A stretch of 64,000 bases of DNA from RGIG4576 sp045656705 (GTDB taxonomy: Bacteria > Bacteroidota > Bacteroidia > Bacteroidales > Muribaculaceae): NCBI GenBank assembly GCA_045656705.1, contig JAZORR010000050.1, positions 163,136-227,135 of the forward strand. Direction: 5' to 3'. Under the pieces are notes generated by a model that saw nothing but the letters and a program-made list of their open reading frames with translations, had not been told where the DNA came from and ran no database searches. This document shows, one piece after another, positions 34,877 to 44,198 of this stretch; position 1 is the first letter of the stretch, and each line of letters opens with the position of its first letter. Both the position numbers and the translations under genes were made by a program.

Positions 34877-35854
34877 ATGGTAGACACAGAGAAAAAAACT
34901 TTATTGGCTATCATCAATCCGATATCAGGCACTACAAAAAAGGAATATGTGCCTGAGTTGCTTGACACACTCGTAGATAAAGAGAAATTTACTCTAACAG
35001 TGCGTTTCACTCAACGTGCAGGACACGCTACAGAGCTCACCAAAGAAGCCATAGAAAAAAAAATCTATGGAGTGGTGGCTATTGGAGGAGATGGCACAAT
35101 CAACGAAGTGGCGTCGGCTCTATGTGGCTCAAACACAGCACTTGGTATAATTCCATGTGGTTCGGGTAACGGACTTGCCCGCCACCTTGGAGTACCCGTA
35201 AACATGGAAAAGGCTATACAAATCCTCAACATCGACAATGTAGAAAGCCTTGATTATTGCACTGTGAACGAGCGACCATTTTTCTGCACCTGTGGAGTGG
35301 GATTTGATGCTCATGTAAGCGAAAAATTTGCCCAAAGTGGGAAACGAGGTCCACTCACCTACATTCAAAATACACTTTTAGAATACTTGAAATATCGTCC
35401 CCAAAAATATCATATAGAAATGGGCGAAGAGGTGGTGAGTGAAGACGCATTTCTTATAGCATGTGGCAATGCGTCGCAATATGGCAACAACGCATTCATT
35501 GCCCCTAAAGCAAGTATGCACGACGGGCTGATAGATGTAACCTTGATACATCCATTCACCCCACTCGACACAGCGATAATGAGTTTCTTATTATTCACAA
35601 AACATCTCGACCAAGATATCAATATCACCACATATCGAGTACCTGAATTGGTGATACGCAGAAACAAACCCGGAGTGATGCACATAGACGGTGATCCTGT
35701 GATGATGGAAAAAGACTTGTACATAAAATGTTATAAAGGCGGTATAAAAATGCTACTTCCCACTACCAACAACAAAGAGAAGTCGCTATTATCATCGCTT
35801 GAGGATTATTTTTGGGACTTCGTGAACACAGTGCGAGGAGAACTAAAAATATAA
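34877..35854 (+). CDS. Diacylglycerol kinase-family lipid kinase (YegS/BmrU-like)
   Basis: 325 residues. DAGK catalytic motifs: IINPISG near the N-terminus, GGDGTINEVASAL (nucleotide-binding), IPCGSGNGLARHLG, then the beta-rich C-terminal domain with DGLIDVTLIHPF and MHIDGDPV. These enzymes phosphorylate diacylglycerol, sphingoid bases or undecaprenol; the exact lipid cannot be told. Peripheral membrane location is expected, with no TM helix. Terminator at 35868. Confidence 0.92.
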   Translation: MVDTEKKTLLAIINPISGTTKKEYVPELLDTLVDKEKFTLTVRFTQRAGHATELTKEAIEKKIYGVVAIGGDGTINEVASALCGSNTALGIIPCGSGNGLARHLGVPVNMEKAIQILNIDNVESLDYCTVNERPFFCTCGVGFDAHVSEKFAQSGKRGPLTYIQNTLLEYLKYRPQKYHIEMGEEVVSEDAFLIACGNASQYGNNAFIAPKASMHDGLIDVTLIHPFTPLDTAIMSFLLFTKHLDQDINITTYRVPELVIRRNKPGVMHIDGDPVMMEKDLYIKCYKGGIKMLLPTTNNKEKSLLSSLEDYFWDFVNTVRGELKI

Positions 35855-35867
35855 GCAAAGACATAAC

Positions 35868-35894
35868 AAAGCACCCTTAAATGGGGTGCTTTTA
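35868..35894 (+). terminator. Intrinsic terminator of the lipid kinase operon
   Basis: AAAGCACCC-TTAAAT-GGGGTGCTTT stem with T tail. Confidence 0.9.
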
Positions 35895-35954
35895 TGTTTC
35901 TAAACATTGTTTCCCAACATATTTATATCGTAATATTTTTTTACACATTTTTTT

Positions 35955-35988
35955 GTGGTAAAATGCTTGGTTTTACCACCTATTTTTC
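35955..35988 (+). promoter_or_regulatory. Palindromic operator candidate abutting a -7-like box, glycogen operon
   Basis: Perfect inverted repeat GTGGTAAAA (35955-35963) / TTTTACCAC (35971-35979) with a 7-base spacer, immediately followed by TATTTTTC (35981-35988), a 7-of-8 match to TAnnTTTG. The palindrome would cover the -14 to -38 region. A second imperfect hairpin (36009-36040) would lie in the leader. A further 7-of-8 box (TAATTTTC) lies at 36040-36047. Confidence 0.45.
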
Positions 35989-36103
35989 GTAAATTCGTAA
36001 CGAAGATAAAGCATTTCTCATTTTAAGGGAGAATATGCTTAATTTTCGTGTAATATTACCTGTGGAAATAACTAATAACAATAAATAAAATATTAGCATC
36101 AAC

Positions 36104-38044
36104 ATGAGCTATTTAAGATTTGAAAAAACTCTGCTAACGAACTTACAAGAATCGCTTCCCAAAGAAGTGCTTCGCACAAATCGTTCCGGAGCTTATCATT
36201 GCACCACAATAGTAGGGTGCAATACTCGCAAATACCATGGATTGCTCGTTATCCCAATTCCAGAATTAGATGACGAGAATCATGTAATGCTCTCTTCACT
36301 TGATGAAACAGTAATTCAGCATGGTGCTGAGTTTAACCTTGGTCTTCACAAGTATCAGGGCAACAACTACAGTCCTAACGGACACAAATATGCAAGAGAG
36401 TTTGAATGTGAGAAAGTGCCTACTACGATTTATCGTGTGGGAGGTGTAATCTTGAAAAAGGAAAAACTATTCGTTCACCACGAAAATCGTATCCTTATTC
36501 GTTACACACTTCTCGATGCGCATTCCGCTACCACATTGAGATTGCGTCCGTTCCTTGCATTCCGTAGTGTAAGAGAATATACTCACGAGAATGCTCAAGC
36601 AAATCGCGAATACCAAGAAGTGGATAATGGTATAAAGACATGTATGTATCCAGGATATCCAGAACTCTATATGCAACTCAATAAGAAAAACGAGTTCCAT
36701 TTTGTTCCTGATTGGTATCGTGGCATTGAATATCCAAAAGAACAAGAAAGAGGATATGATTTCAACGAAGACCTATATGTGCCTGGATATTTTGAATTTA
36801 ACATTAAAAAGGGTGAAAGTGTAGTGTTCTCTGCGGGTATTTCAGAGGTGAAAACTCGCACTTTGAAGAAGACATTTGAAGACGAACGCGAAGAGCGTAC
36901 GCCACGCGATACATTCCAACATTGTCTTGTGAATGCAGCACACCAATTCCTAAACAAGCAAGGAGACGAATATTACATCCTTGCTGGATATCCATGGTTT
37001 AAGTGCCGCGCTCGTGACCTATTCATTTCTCTTCCTGGTCTTACACTTGCCATTAACGAAGTGGACAAATTTGAGAAAGTAATGGGTACAGCATGCAAGG
37101 CTATCAAGGACTTCATCACGCACACACCAAGCAATCTGAAGATATATGAAATGGAACATCCAGATGTGCTACTATGGGCTGTGTGGTGTATCCAACAATA
37201 TGCTAAAATGGTGTCGCGAGAAAAGTGTAGAGAAAATTATGGTACTATTCTTGAAGAAATTATCGATTTCCTACGCAAGGGCGGACATCATAACCTCAAC
37301 CTACACAATAATGGTCTTGTGTATTCAAATGGTAATAACCAAGCCATCACATGGATGAACTCTACTGCAAATGGTCGTCCTGTGATTTCGCGTACCGGAT
37401 ACATTGTAGAATTCAATGCACTATGGTATAATGCACTATGCTTCACTGCTGATATTCTTGGCGAAAAAGAAAGTACACTTTTCACAGAAACGCTAAAAGA
37501 ATTGGCAGAAAAAACAGCACAATCGTTTGTAGAAGTATTCTTGAATGAACATGGTTACCTACTTGATTATGTAGACGGCAATATGATGGACTGGAGCGTA
37601 CGCCCAAATATGATTTTCGCAGCCGCTCTTGACTATTCGCCACTAAATGCTCGACAAAAGAAAGGTATTGTGGACATTTGCACAAAGGAATTGCTTACAC
37701 CTAAGGGATTGCGTTCGTTGAGTCCAAAGAGCGGAGGTTATAATCCAAACTATGTGGGCCCACAAAATCAACGCGACTATGCTTATCACCAAGGTACAGC
37801 ATGGCCATGGCTTGCCGGATTCTACTTTGAGGCATATCTACGCATCTATAAGATGAGTGCAATCGGTTTCGTTGAGCGCCAACTTATCGGCTACGAAGAT
37901 GAACTATCATGCCACTGTATCGGTTCTATTCCAGAACTATTTGATGGTAACCCACCATTCAAGGGCAGAGGAGCCATCTCATTCGCTATGAATGTGGCAG
38001 AAATCCAGAGAACACTATATTTACTAAGCAAATATAATTATTAA
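36104..38044 (+). CDS. Glycogen debranching enzyme (amylo-alpha-1,6-glucosidase family)
   Basis: 646 residues. N-terminal GDE_N beta domain (LRTNRSGAYHCTTIVGCNTRKYHGLLV, typical of this family), then an (alpha/alpha)6 GH133-type catalytic domain with YPWFKCRARDLFISLPG, NATG-like MNSTANGRPV, DGNMMDWSVRPNMIFAA and the late YHQGTAWPWLAG. It removes alpha-1,6 branches during glycogen breakdown in the cytosol. First gene of the glycogen operon (17 bases to the synthase gene). A possible operator palindrome lies upstream. Confidence 0.93.
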   Translation: MSYLRFEKTLLTNLQESLPKEVLRTNRSGAYHCTTIVGCNTRKYHGLLVIPIPELDDENHVMLSSLDETVIQHGAEFNLGLHKYQGNNYSPNGHKYAREFECEKVPTTIYRVGGVILKKEKLFVHHENRILIRYTLLDAHSATTLRLRPFLAFRSVREYTHENAQANREYQEVDNGIKTCMYPGYPELYMQLNKKNEFHFVPDWYRGIEYPKEQERGYDFNEDLYVPGYFEFNIKKGESVVFSAGISEVKTRTLKKTFEDEREERTPRDTFQHCLVNAAHQFLNKQGDEYYILAGYPWFKCRARDLFISLPGLTLAINEVDKFEKVMGTACKAIKDFITHTPSNLKIYEMEHPDVLLWAVWCIQQYAKMVSREKCRENYGTILEEIIDFLRKGGHHNLNLHNNGLVYSNGNNQAITWMNSTANGRPVISRTGYIVEFNALWYNALCFTADILGEKESTLFTETLKELAEKTAQSFVEVFLNEHGYLLDYVDGNMMDWSVRPNMIFAAALDYSPLNARQKKGIVDICTKELLTPKGLRSLSPKSGGYNPNYVGPQNQRDYAYHQGTAWPWLAGFYFEAYLRIYKMSAIGFVERQLIGYEDELSCHCIGSIPELFDGNPPFKGRGAISFAMNVAEIQRTLYLLSKYNY

Positions 38045-38047
38045 TAT

Positions 38048-38054
38048 AAGGAGG
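38048..38054 (+). promoter_or_regulatory. Strong Shine-Dalgarno AAGGAGG before the GT4 gene
   Basis: AAGGAGG followed by a 7-base spacer and ATG at 38062. Such a full anti-16S match is unusual here; the other genes checked have A/T-rich leaders. Confidence 0.7.
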
Positions 38055-38061
38055 AACCTAT

Positions 38062-39330
38062 ATGAAAGTATTAATGTTTGGATGGGAATTTCCTCCCAAG
38101 ATTTTAGGTGGTTTGGCAGTGGCTTCTTATGGTATCACAAAGGGGCTTAGTCTACAAGGCGATGTAGAAACTACATTCTGCCTTCCAAAACCTACAGGTG
38201 AAGAAGAAAAATTCTTGAACATCATCGGGATGAATCAAGTGCCTATCGTGTGGAAAGATGTAAACTATGATTATTTGAAATCTCGTTTACCTAACTACAC
38301 CACCCCTGAGCAATATTATGCATTCCGTGACCATATTTACGCCGACTTCAATTATATGTGTACCAACGATCTTGGTTGCATGGAATTTGCAGGTGGTTAT
38401 CCTCAAAATCTACACGAGGAAATCAACAACTATTCTGTGATAGCTGGTGTAGTGGCTCGTCAACAAGAATTTGACATTATTCACGCTCACGACTGGCTCA
38501 CCTACCCTGCTGGTGTTCATGCTAAGATGGTGAGTGGTAAGCCATTGTGTATACACGTGCATGCAACCGACTTTGACCGTTCTCGTGGTCAAGTGAACCC
38601 TACCGTTTATGCAATAGAAAAGAATGGTATGGATTACGCAGATTGCATTATGTGTGTATCGGAATTGACAAGACAAACTGTAATAAATCAATATCATCAA
38701 GATCCTCGCAAGTGTGTGGCTATGCATAATGCAGTGTACCCACTTTCACAAGAGTTGCAAGATATCCCTCGTCCTGAACATCCAAAGGAAAAGGTGGTAA
38801 CATTCCTTGGCCGCATCACTATGCAAAAGGGACCTGAATATTTCGTGGAAGCAGCAGCATTGGTATTGAAACGCACTCGTAACATACGTTTCGTGATGGC
38901 AGGTTCGGGCGACAAACTCGAAGAAATGATTCATCTTGCAGCTGAGAGAGGTATTGCCGATCGTTTCCACTTCCCGGGTTTCCAACGAGGCAAACAAGTG
39001 TATGAAGCATACAAGAACAGTGATGTATTTGTGATGCCATCGGTATCAGAGCCATTTGGTATTGCACCACTTGAAGCAATGCAATGTGGTACACCATCTA
39101 TTATCTCAAAACAATCAGGTTGCGGTGAAATCCTCACAAATGTGATCAAGGTAGACTATTGGGATATCAATGCAATGGCTGATGCAATCTACTCAATATG
39201 CACCAATCCGTCACTATTTAAATACCTACAAGAAGAAGGTATCAAAGAAGTGGACGGCATCACTTGGGAAAAGGTAGGCTTGAAACATAGAGCCATCTAC
39301 GACGAGCTAATCAAAAACAACAATCATTAA
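38062..39330 (+). CDS. GT4-type glycogen synthase-like glycosyltransferase
   Basis: 422 residues, two Rossmann domains of the GT-B fold. N-terminal MFGWEFPPKILGGLAVASYG is the glucan-synthase-type donor loop, HAHDWLTYPAGVHAKM the catalytic region, and PSVSEPFGIAPLEAMQCGTP the Glu-x7-Glu donor-binding motif. It should extend alpha-1,4-glucan from a nucleotide-glucose. The operon order with a debranching enzyme and GH57 amylase points to glycogen metabolism. Its start is supported by a strong Shine-Dalgarno. Confidence 0.9.
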   Translation: MKVLMFGWEFPPKILGGLAVASYGITKGLSLQGDVETTFCLPKPTGEEEKFLNIIGMNQVPIVWKDVNYDYLKSRLPNYTTPEQYYAFRDHIYADFNYMCTNDLGCMEFAGGYPQNLHEEINNYSVIAGVVARQQEFDIIHAHDWLTYPAGVHAKMVSGKPLCIHVHATDFDRSRGQVNPTVYAIEKNGMDYADCIMCVSELTRQTVINQYHQDPRKCVAMHNAVYPLSQELQDIPRPEHPKEKVVTFLGRITMQKGPEYFVEAAALVLKRTRNIRFVMAGSGDKLEEMIHLAAERGIADRFHFPGFQRGKQVYEAYKNSDVFVMPSVSEPFGIAPLEAMQCGTPSIISKQSGCGEILTNVIKVDYWDINAMADAIYSICTNPSLFKYLQEEGIKEVDGITWEKVGLKHRAIYDELIKNNNH

Positions 39331-39345
39331 TATAATTTTATAGAT

Positions 39346-40764
39346 ATGAAAACTATTTGTCTATATTTCGAGATACATCAAATAATACATCTAAAGCGTT
39401 ATCGTTGTTTTGATATCGGTAACGACCACTACTATTACGATGATTACGAAAACGAACGTACAATCAACGAAATAGCAGAAAAATCATATATACCTGCACT
39501 AAACACCCTTATAGAAATGGCACGAAACAACAATGGCGCATTCAAGGTGGCTCTATCTGTTTCGGGTGTAGGTTTGGAACAATTGGAAATGTATGCACCA
39601 CAAGTTATCGAATTGCTTCACCAATTGAACGATACCGGTTGTTGTGAATTCCTATGCGAACCATATTCACACGGTCTGTCTTCACTTGCTAATGAAGAAT
39701 GTTTCCGTGAAGATGTGGAAAATATGCGTACTAAAATCAAACAAATGTTTGGCAAAACACCTAAGGTGTTCCGTAACTCAAGTTTGATATATTCAAATGA
39801 AATAGGTTGTATGGTAGCAGATATGGGCTTCAAGGGTATGCTCACCGAAGGTGCAAAGCACGTGCTTGGTTGGAAGAGTCCTCACTACCTATATCACTGT
39901 GCTTACAATCCTAAATTGAAACTTCTACTTCGCGACTATAAATTGTCTGACGATATCAGCCTTCGCTTCTCGGATGTGGATTGGGCTGACTATCCTCTAT
40001 TTGCAGATAAATACATCGGTTGGATTGCCGATCTTCCAGAAGAAGAACAAGTAATCAATATCTTCATGGAATTGGCTGATATAGGTATTTCTCAACCATT
40101 ATCTTCAAATATCCTTGAATTCTTGAAGGCTCTTCCTCAATGTGCAAAAGACAGAGGTATCACATTCTCTACTCCAAGCGAAATTATCAGCAAACTTAAG
40201 TCGGTGGACCAAATAGATGTACCTTACCCAATGTCGTGGAACGACGAAGAAAGAGACATCAGTTGCTGGCTTGGTAATGTGATGCAACGCGAAGCATTTG
40301 ATAAGCTTTATAGCGTAGCAGAACGCGTACACCTATGTACAGATCGTCGCATCAAGCAAGACTGGAGCTACATGCAAGCAAGTAATAACTTCCGCTTCAT
40401 GACTACCAAGAACACTGGTATCGGATTGAATCGTGGTATCTATGATTCTCCATTTGATGCTTTCACCAACTATATGAATATCCTTGGTGACTTCATCAGC
40501 AGAGTTAATTCGCTATATCCAGAAGATATGGACAATGAAGAACTTAACTCACTTCTTACTACTATCAACAATCAAGGTGATGAAATCGCTGAATTGACAA
40601 AAGAAATCGAAAAACTTCAAGCAAAGATTGCAAAACTTCAACCTAAAGAAGAAAAGCAACCAGCAGCAAAGAAGAAAGCGACAAAAAAGGATGTAGCTAA
40701 AGAAGAAGTTGCTGAAAAGCCTGCAAAGAAGACTAAAAAAGCTACTGCTAAGAGTGAAAAGTAA
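39346..40764 (+). CDS. GH57 alpha-amylase/glucanotransferase with Lys/Ala-rich tail
   Basis: 472 residues. GH57 signatures: LYFEIHQ at the N-terminus, EFLCEPYSHGLS (nucleophile region), FRNSSLIYSNEIG, MLTEGAKHVL. The enzyme family hydrolyses or transfers alpha-1,4-glucan chains in the cytosol. After a predicted coiled coil (about 395-430) comes a tail rich in Lys, Ala, Thr and Glu (PAAKKKATKKDVAKEE and on) resembling histone-H1-like tails. The tail is not part of GH57. Last gene of the glycogen operon; terminator at 40793. Confidence 0.92.
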   Translation: MKTICLYFEIHQIIHLKRYRCFDIGNDHYYYDDYENERTINEIAEKSYIPALNTLIEMARNNNGAFKVALSVSGVGLEQLEMYAPQVIELLHQLNDTGCCEFLCEPYSHGLSSLANEECFREDVENMRTKIKQMFGKTPKVFRNSSLIYSNEIGCMVADMGFKGMLTEGAKHVLGWKSPHYLYHCAYNPKLKLLLRDYKLSDDISLRFSDVDWADYPLFADKYIGWIADLPEEEQVINIFMELADIGISQPLSSNILEFLKALPQCAKDRGITFSTPSEIISKLKSVDQIDVPYPMSWNDEERDISCWLGNVMQREAFDKLYSVAERVHLCTDRRIKQDWSYMQASNNFRFMTTKNTGIGLNRGIYDSPFDAFTNYMNILGDFISRVNSLYPEDMDNEELNSLLTTINNQGDEIAELTKEIEKLQAKIAKLQPKEEKQPAAKKKATKKDVAKEEVAEKPAKKTKKATAKSEK

Positions 40765-40792
40765 TTTTACTCTATAAGTAACTTATATAATT

Positions 40793-40828
40793 AAGCCATT
40801 GGTGACCACTCACTAATGGCTTTTTTCT
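40793..40828 (+). terminator. Intrinsic terminator of the glycogen operon
   Basis: Thirteen-pair stem AAGCCATTGGTGA/TCACTAATGGCTT (one G-U) around CCAC, T tail. Confidence 0.92.
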
Positions 40829-40907
40829 TACGGTAATTTATATAAATTTTGCACAAAGCAATTTATATAAGTTCTCTTAAATATTAGGGAATCAATAAAA
40901 ATTGGTG

Positions 40908-40915
40908 TACCTTTG
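40908..40915 (+). promoter_or_regulatory. -7 box TACCTTTG of the outer-membrane protein gene
   Basis: Exact TAnnTTTG, leader about 35 bases. Confidence 0.6.
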
Positions 40916-40953
40916 CACTGAGAATAAGAAATATCACTAATTAACGTTACTAT

Positions 40954-41937
40954 ATGAAGAAAAAACTACTCTCACTTGCATTATTGTGTGGTTCTGCACT
41001 TTTAGCAAATGCACAACAGCAATACAAACCATTTGATTATCTTGACCTCGGTGTAAACGTTGGTGCAACGGGATTAGGTATTGACCTTGCTACTCATGTA
41101 AGTGATAACTTTAGAGTAAGAGCCGGATTCTCATTTATGCCCAAAGTAGATGTGAAAATGAATTTCGGTATAGAAGGACGCAAAAAAGACGAAAATGGGA
41201 ATTGGGTGCCTACAAAATTTGATTCTATGGCAAGTAAGTTCCAAGATTTCACAGGTCTTGAAATAAATGATAATGTGGATATGCTTGGCACTCCAAATTT
41301 CTACAATGGTAATCTATTAGTAGACTATTTCCCTATTAAAAATAATTCGTTTCACGTGACTGCCGGTTTCTATATCGGTCCATCAAAAGTGGCAAGTGCT
41401 TGTAACACTATCGAAGAAATGCCATCGCTTATAGGTGTGACAATGTACAACAGAATATATGAAAAGGTGGAAAACTTTGAACCAATCATTGGCGATGACA
41501 TTTATCTTACTCCAGAATTGGAAGAAAAGATATTAGAAAACGGACGACTCGGTATCCATGTAGGTGATAGAGTGGATACAGGTGAGCCATTTATGATGGA
41601 ACCAGATGAAAATAGCACGGTAAAGGCTGATATGTTCGTTAATGTGTTTAAGCCATATCTTGGAGTAGGTTACGGCTGTAATCTTTCAGAAAATAACATT
41701 CGCTTTGAAGTGGATGGTGGTGTAATGTTTTGGGGAGGTACTCCTCAAATCTTAACCAAAAATCCTGCATACACAACAACCAACAATAGTGATACTTCTA
41801 CTAAAGAAAAAGAATATATCGACCTTGCCAAAGATGTAAAAAATATCGGTGGAAAAGTGGGAAGATATGTAGGTTATGCAAAGTCTTTAAAGGTGTATCC
41901 CGTTATAAATCTGAGAATATCATTCCGCCTTTACTAA
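40954..41937 (+). CDS. Outer-membrane beta-barrel protein, unknown function
   Basis: 327 residues with a signal peptide (LLSLALLCGSALLANAQQ). Strands such as YLDLGVNVGATGLGIDLATHV, FRVRAGFSFMP, VDYFPIKNNSFHVTAGFYIG and the C-terminal VYPVINLRISFRLY (terminal aromatic) support a barrel. A polar insertion (about residues 150-225) may be a surface loop or plug. No named family was recognised. Monocistronic between its own promoter and a terminator. Confidence 0.8.
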   Translation: MKKKLLSLALLCGSALLANAQQQYKPFDYLDLGVNVGATGLGIDLATHVSDNFRVRAGFSFMPKVDVKMNFGIEGRKKDENGNWVPTKFDSMASKFQDFTGLEINDNVDMLGTPNFYNGNLLVDYFPIKNNSFHVTAGFYIGPSKVASACNTIEEMPSLIGVTMYNRIYEKVENFEPIIGDDIYLTPELEEKILENGRLGIHVGDRVDTGEPFMMEPDENSTVKADMFVNVFKPYLGVGYGCNLSENNIRFEVDGGVMFWGGTPQILTKNPAYTTTNNSDTSTKEKEYIDLAKDVKNIGGKVGRYVGYAKSLKVYPVINLRISFRLY

Positions 41938-41957
41938 CATACAATTACAGAAACAAT

Positions 41958-41991
41958 AAAAAATGCGAGGTAATAGCCTCGCATTTTTTAT
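41958..41991. terminator. Bidirectional terminator, barrel gene / Big_2 gene
   Basis: Perfect stem AAAAATGCGAGG/CCTCGCATTTTT with flanking A and T runs, between convergent genes. Confidence 0.93.
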
Positions 41992-42010
41992 TTCATAAAT
42001 TAGTGTAACA

Positions 42011-44122
42011 TTATTTCACTATTAACTTTTGAATAATTCCGTTCTCAAATCTAATAATATTCACACCTTTTTCCAAACTGTTAAGTTTTACGCCTTGAAT
42101 GTTATAGATTTTATAAGAAACGCTTTCGTTCATATTTACTTCATTGAGTCCACTATTACCTTTCACAGTAACCACACACTTGGCTTCGTGACCACCATCT
42201 ACAGATTTTGCAATCACTTCAGCTACACCTTCTGATAAAGCTACTATCGTGTCTTCGGTGCCTCTGCTCACTACGGATTCGTTAGTGATGTGCCATTCTA
42301 TTTTGCCATCGCTTATATTGAGAGGCAATGTTATAGCAGTAAGCAATGATTGCTCTCCTATGGTGAGAGTCAATGCAGATGCTGAAATTTGTACACCAGT
42401 AGTGTGAGCATATACCATTACTTCGCAAGTAGCTTTTACCGAGCTATTAGTAGCAGAAGACACAGTGATAATAGTATTTCCATAACCAACAGCTTTGATC
42501 ACACCATTAGCATCCACAGATGCAACTTTTGTATTTGAACTTGACCATTGCAGTGTTTTATCCCAAACATCAGCAGGCAATACAATGGCAATCAATGCGT
42601 GGCTTTCGCCTACAAACATTGTAATAGATTGGTTGCTCAACGTAATAGATTCCACCACTGGGACAGCCTTCACTTTAACTTTACAAGATAGAGAATATCC
42701 ACCATTTACCGATTTTGCAGTAACATTAGCCTCCCCTACTCCTACTGCAATTATTGACCCATCGGCATTGCGTTTCACTACATTCTCATTGCTCACACTC
42801 CACTCTATTTTTCCATCGGTAGTGGCAAGAGGTAAGGTATTGGCTGTAAGTACAAAACTTTCACCTATAAAAAGTTCTTTACTTGTAGCAGATAATTGCA
42901 CACCAGCAGTAGGTGTATACACTTGCACCTCACACGATGCTTTAATAGCTTTATTAGCTAAACTTGTAGCAGTAATTGTGGCTTTACCAAATCCAATAGC
43001 CTTCACCACACCATTAGCATCAACAGTAGCAATGCTTGAATTAGAACTATTCCATGTGAGGGTTTTATCTGCAGCATCAGCGGGCAACACTGTAGCAGAT
43101 AGAGTATGCGTATCGCCAGCATACATAGTAATGGATACAGCAGATAATGTGATAGATTGTACATTAGCAGCTGGAGTGAATTCGCTTTCAGATACAAGTT
43201 TTATCTCCTTAGGAGAGCCTGAAGGCACTACAAGATAGGCAGTATTTGCAGGAATAAAATCAAAACTTGCAGTAACGAAACCAAGTTTGCCATCGCTCAT
43301 CACACCAAGCACGCGCATAGTATTGGCATCGTAAGCAAGTTGGTTGTTATGTTTCTTGGTTCCATTATTGAAATATACCCCTTTCATTAAGTTGCCAGCA
43401 AGCGATGTAACGCCATTATCGTCCACTGTAACCTTATTATCAACATAATTAGAAGAATTACATTTCACATATACGGCAGTAGATGCTGGCACTTTCCCAT
43501 CTTTTACTTCTTTCCATACAGCTTGTCCATTCTCCACCTTATCTACATAATAAGCCTTCATTGATGCAGGTAAAGTGAAAGGGAAAGCAGCATATATTGT
43601 AGTATAAAACTCATTGCCTATTGTAATAGTAGGCTTTAGAGCAAAATATTGATTTTCATTACTATTTACAGGACGAATATACCACTCCCTTGTAGCATTG
43701 CTATTTGTCAATACCACACCTTCGTCGTAAGTTGTATTCTCGTCACAAAGGTATTTAGTCAAACCACCATGTTGAGCATAAGCGCGATAAGTACCATTTG
43801 AATTCTTATATAACTTTACATAATACCCAATAATACTGTAAGCACTTGTACCTTGCGACTTGAAATCATATCCATCACCAGCTTCGGCAATGTAAATAAT
43901 AGAAGCAGGGTCAGAAACAACATTACTAAAGTGTTTTTTAGTTTCAAGAGCACCAAGATCGGCATTAGTGGTAGCAAGATCTACACTTCCCTTATTATCT
44001 ATGACTCTAATATAACGTTCAGTTACCTTATTTTGCACACGATAATACCCTTTGCCGTTGTATTGAGCAAAAACACAATTCACAGCCAAGCATAATATCG
44101 AAAGTAACATTATTTTTCTCAT
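42011..44122 (-). CDS. Secreted Big_2 (bacterial Ig-like) repeat protein with T9SS-like C-terminus
   Basis: 703 residues from the ATG at 44122. Signal peptide MRKIMLLSILCLAVNCVFAQ, an N-terminal region (about 20-310) of unknown fold with YYRVQNKVTERYIRV, then four Big_2 domains arranged as a duplicated two-domain unit, and a short C-terminal segment (YKIYNIQGVKL, GVNIIRFENG) of T9SS sorting type. Surface adhesin or structural role likely. The frame continues 16 codons upstream, but that part forms the terminator stem of the preceding ompA-like gene. The gene has no separate promoter box and probably depends on read-through. Confidence 0.82.
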   Translation of the reverse strand: MRKIMLLSILCLAVNCVFAQYNGKGYYRVQNKVTERYIRVIDNKGSVDLATTNADLGALETKKHFSNVVSDPASIIYIAEAGDGYDFKSQGTSAYSIIGYYVKLYKNSNGTYRAYAQHGGLTKYLCDENTTYDEGVVLTNSNATREWYIRPVNSNENQYFALKPTITIGNEFYTTIYAAFPFTLPASMKAYYVDKVENGQAVWKEVKDGKVPASTAVYVKCNSSNYVDNKVTVDDNGVTSLAGNLMKGVYFNNGTKKHNNQLAYDANTMRVLGVMSDGKLGFVTASFDFIPANTAYLVVPSGSPKEIKLVSESEFTPAANVQSITLSAVSITMYAGDTHTLSATVLPADAADKTLTWNSSNSSIATVDANGVVKAIGFGKATITATSLANKAIKASCEVQVYTPTAGVQLSATSKELFIGESFVLTANTLPLATTDGKIEWSVSNENVVKRNADGSIIAVGVGEANVTAKSVNGGYSLSCKVKVKAVPVVESITLSNQSITMFVGESHALIAIVLPADVWDKTLQWSSSNTKVASVDANGVIKAVGYGNTIITVSSATNSSVKATCEVMVYAHTTGVQISASALTLTIGEQSLLTAITLPLNISDGKIEWHITNESVVSRGTEDTIVALSEGVAEVIAKSVDGGHEAKCVVTVKGNSGLNEVNMNESVSYKIYNIQGVKLNSLEKGVNIIRFENGIIQKLIVK
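42165..43165 (-). repeat. Tandem duplication of a two-Ig-domain unit in the Big_2 protein
   Basis: About 42680-43165 and 42165-42660 encode A-B and A'-B', each A starting with SITLS..SITM and each B with TGVQ/AGVQ..SA. Matching positions such as WSSSN/WNSSN and DANGVVKA/DANGVIKA show recent common origin. Boundaries are approximate. Confidence 0.75.
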
Positions 44123-44131
44123 AGTTACATA

Positions 44132-44181
44132 AATAAAAAAACTCTGCCTTGTCGGCGTCGTATCGCACAATCAAGGCAGAG
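44132..44181 (-). terminator. Strong terminator between ompA-like gene and Big_2 gene
   Basis: Minus-strand stem CTCTGCCTTG/CAAGGCAGAG with a 20-base loop and seven T residues. It ends only about 10 bases before the Big_2 start codon. Confidence 0.9.
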
Positions 44182-44198
44182 CTATTAAAAAGAAATAA

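Noticed and set aside
42495..43238. 247-residue plus-strand frame opposite the Big_2 repeats
   Set aside because: Repetitive sequence of the Ig domains keeps the antisense frame open; there is no start context or family signature.
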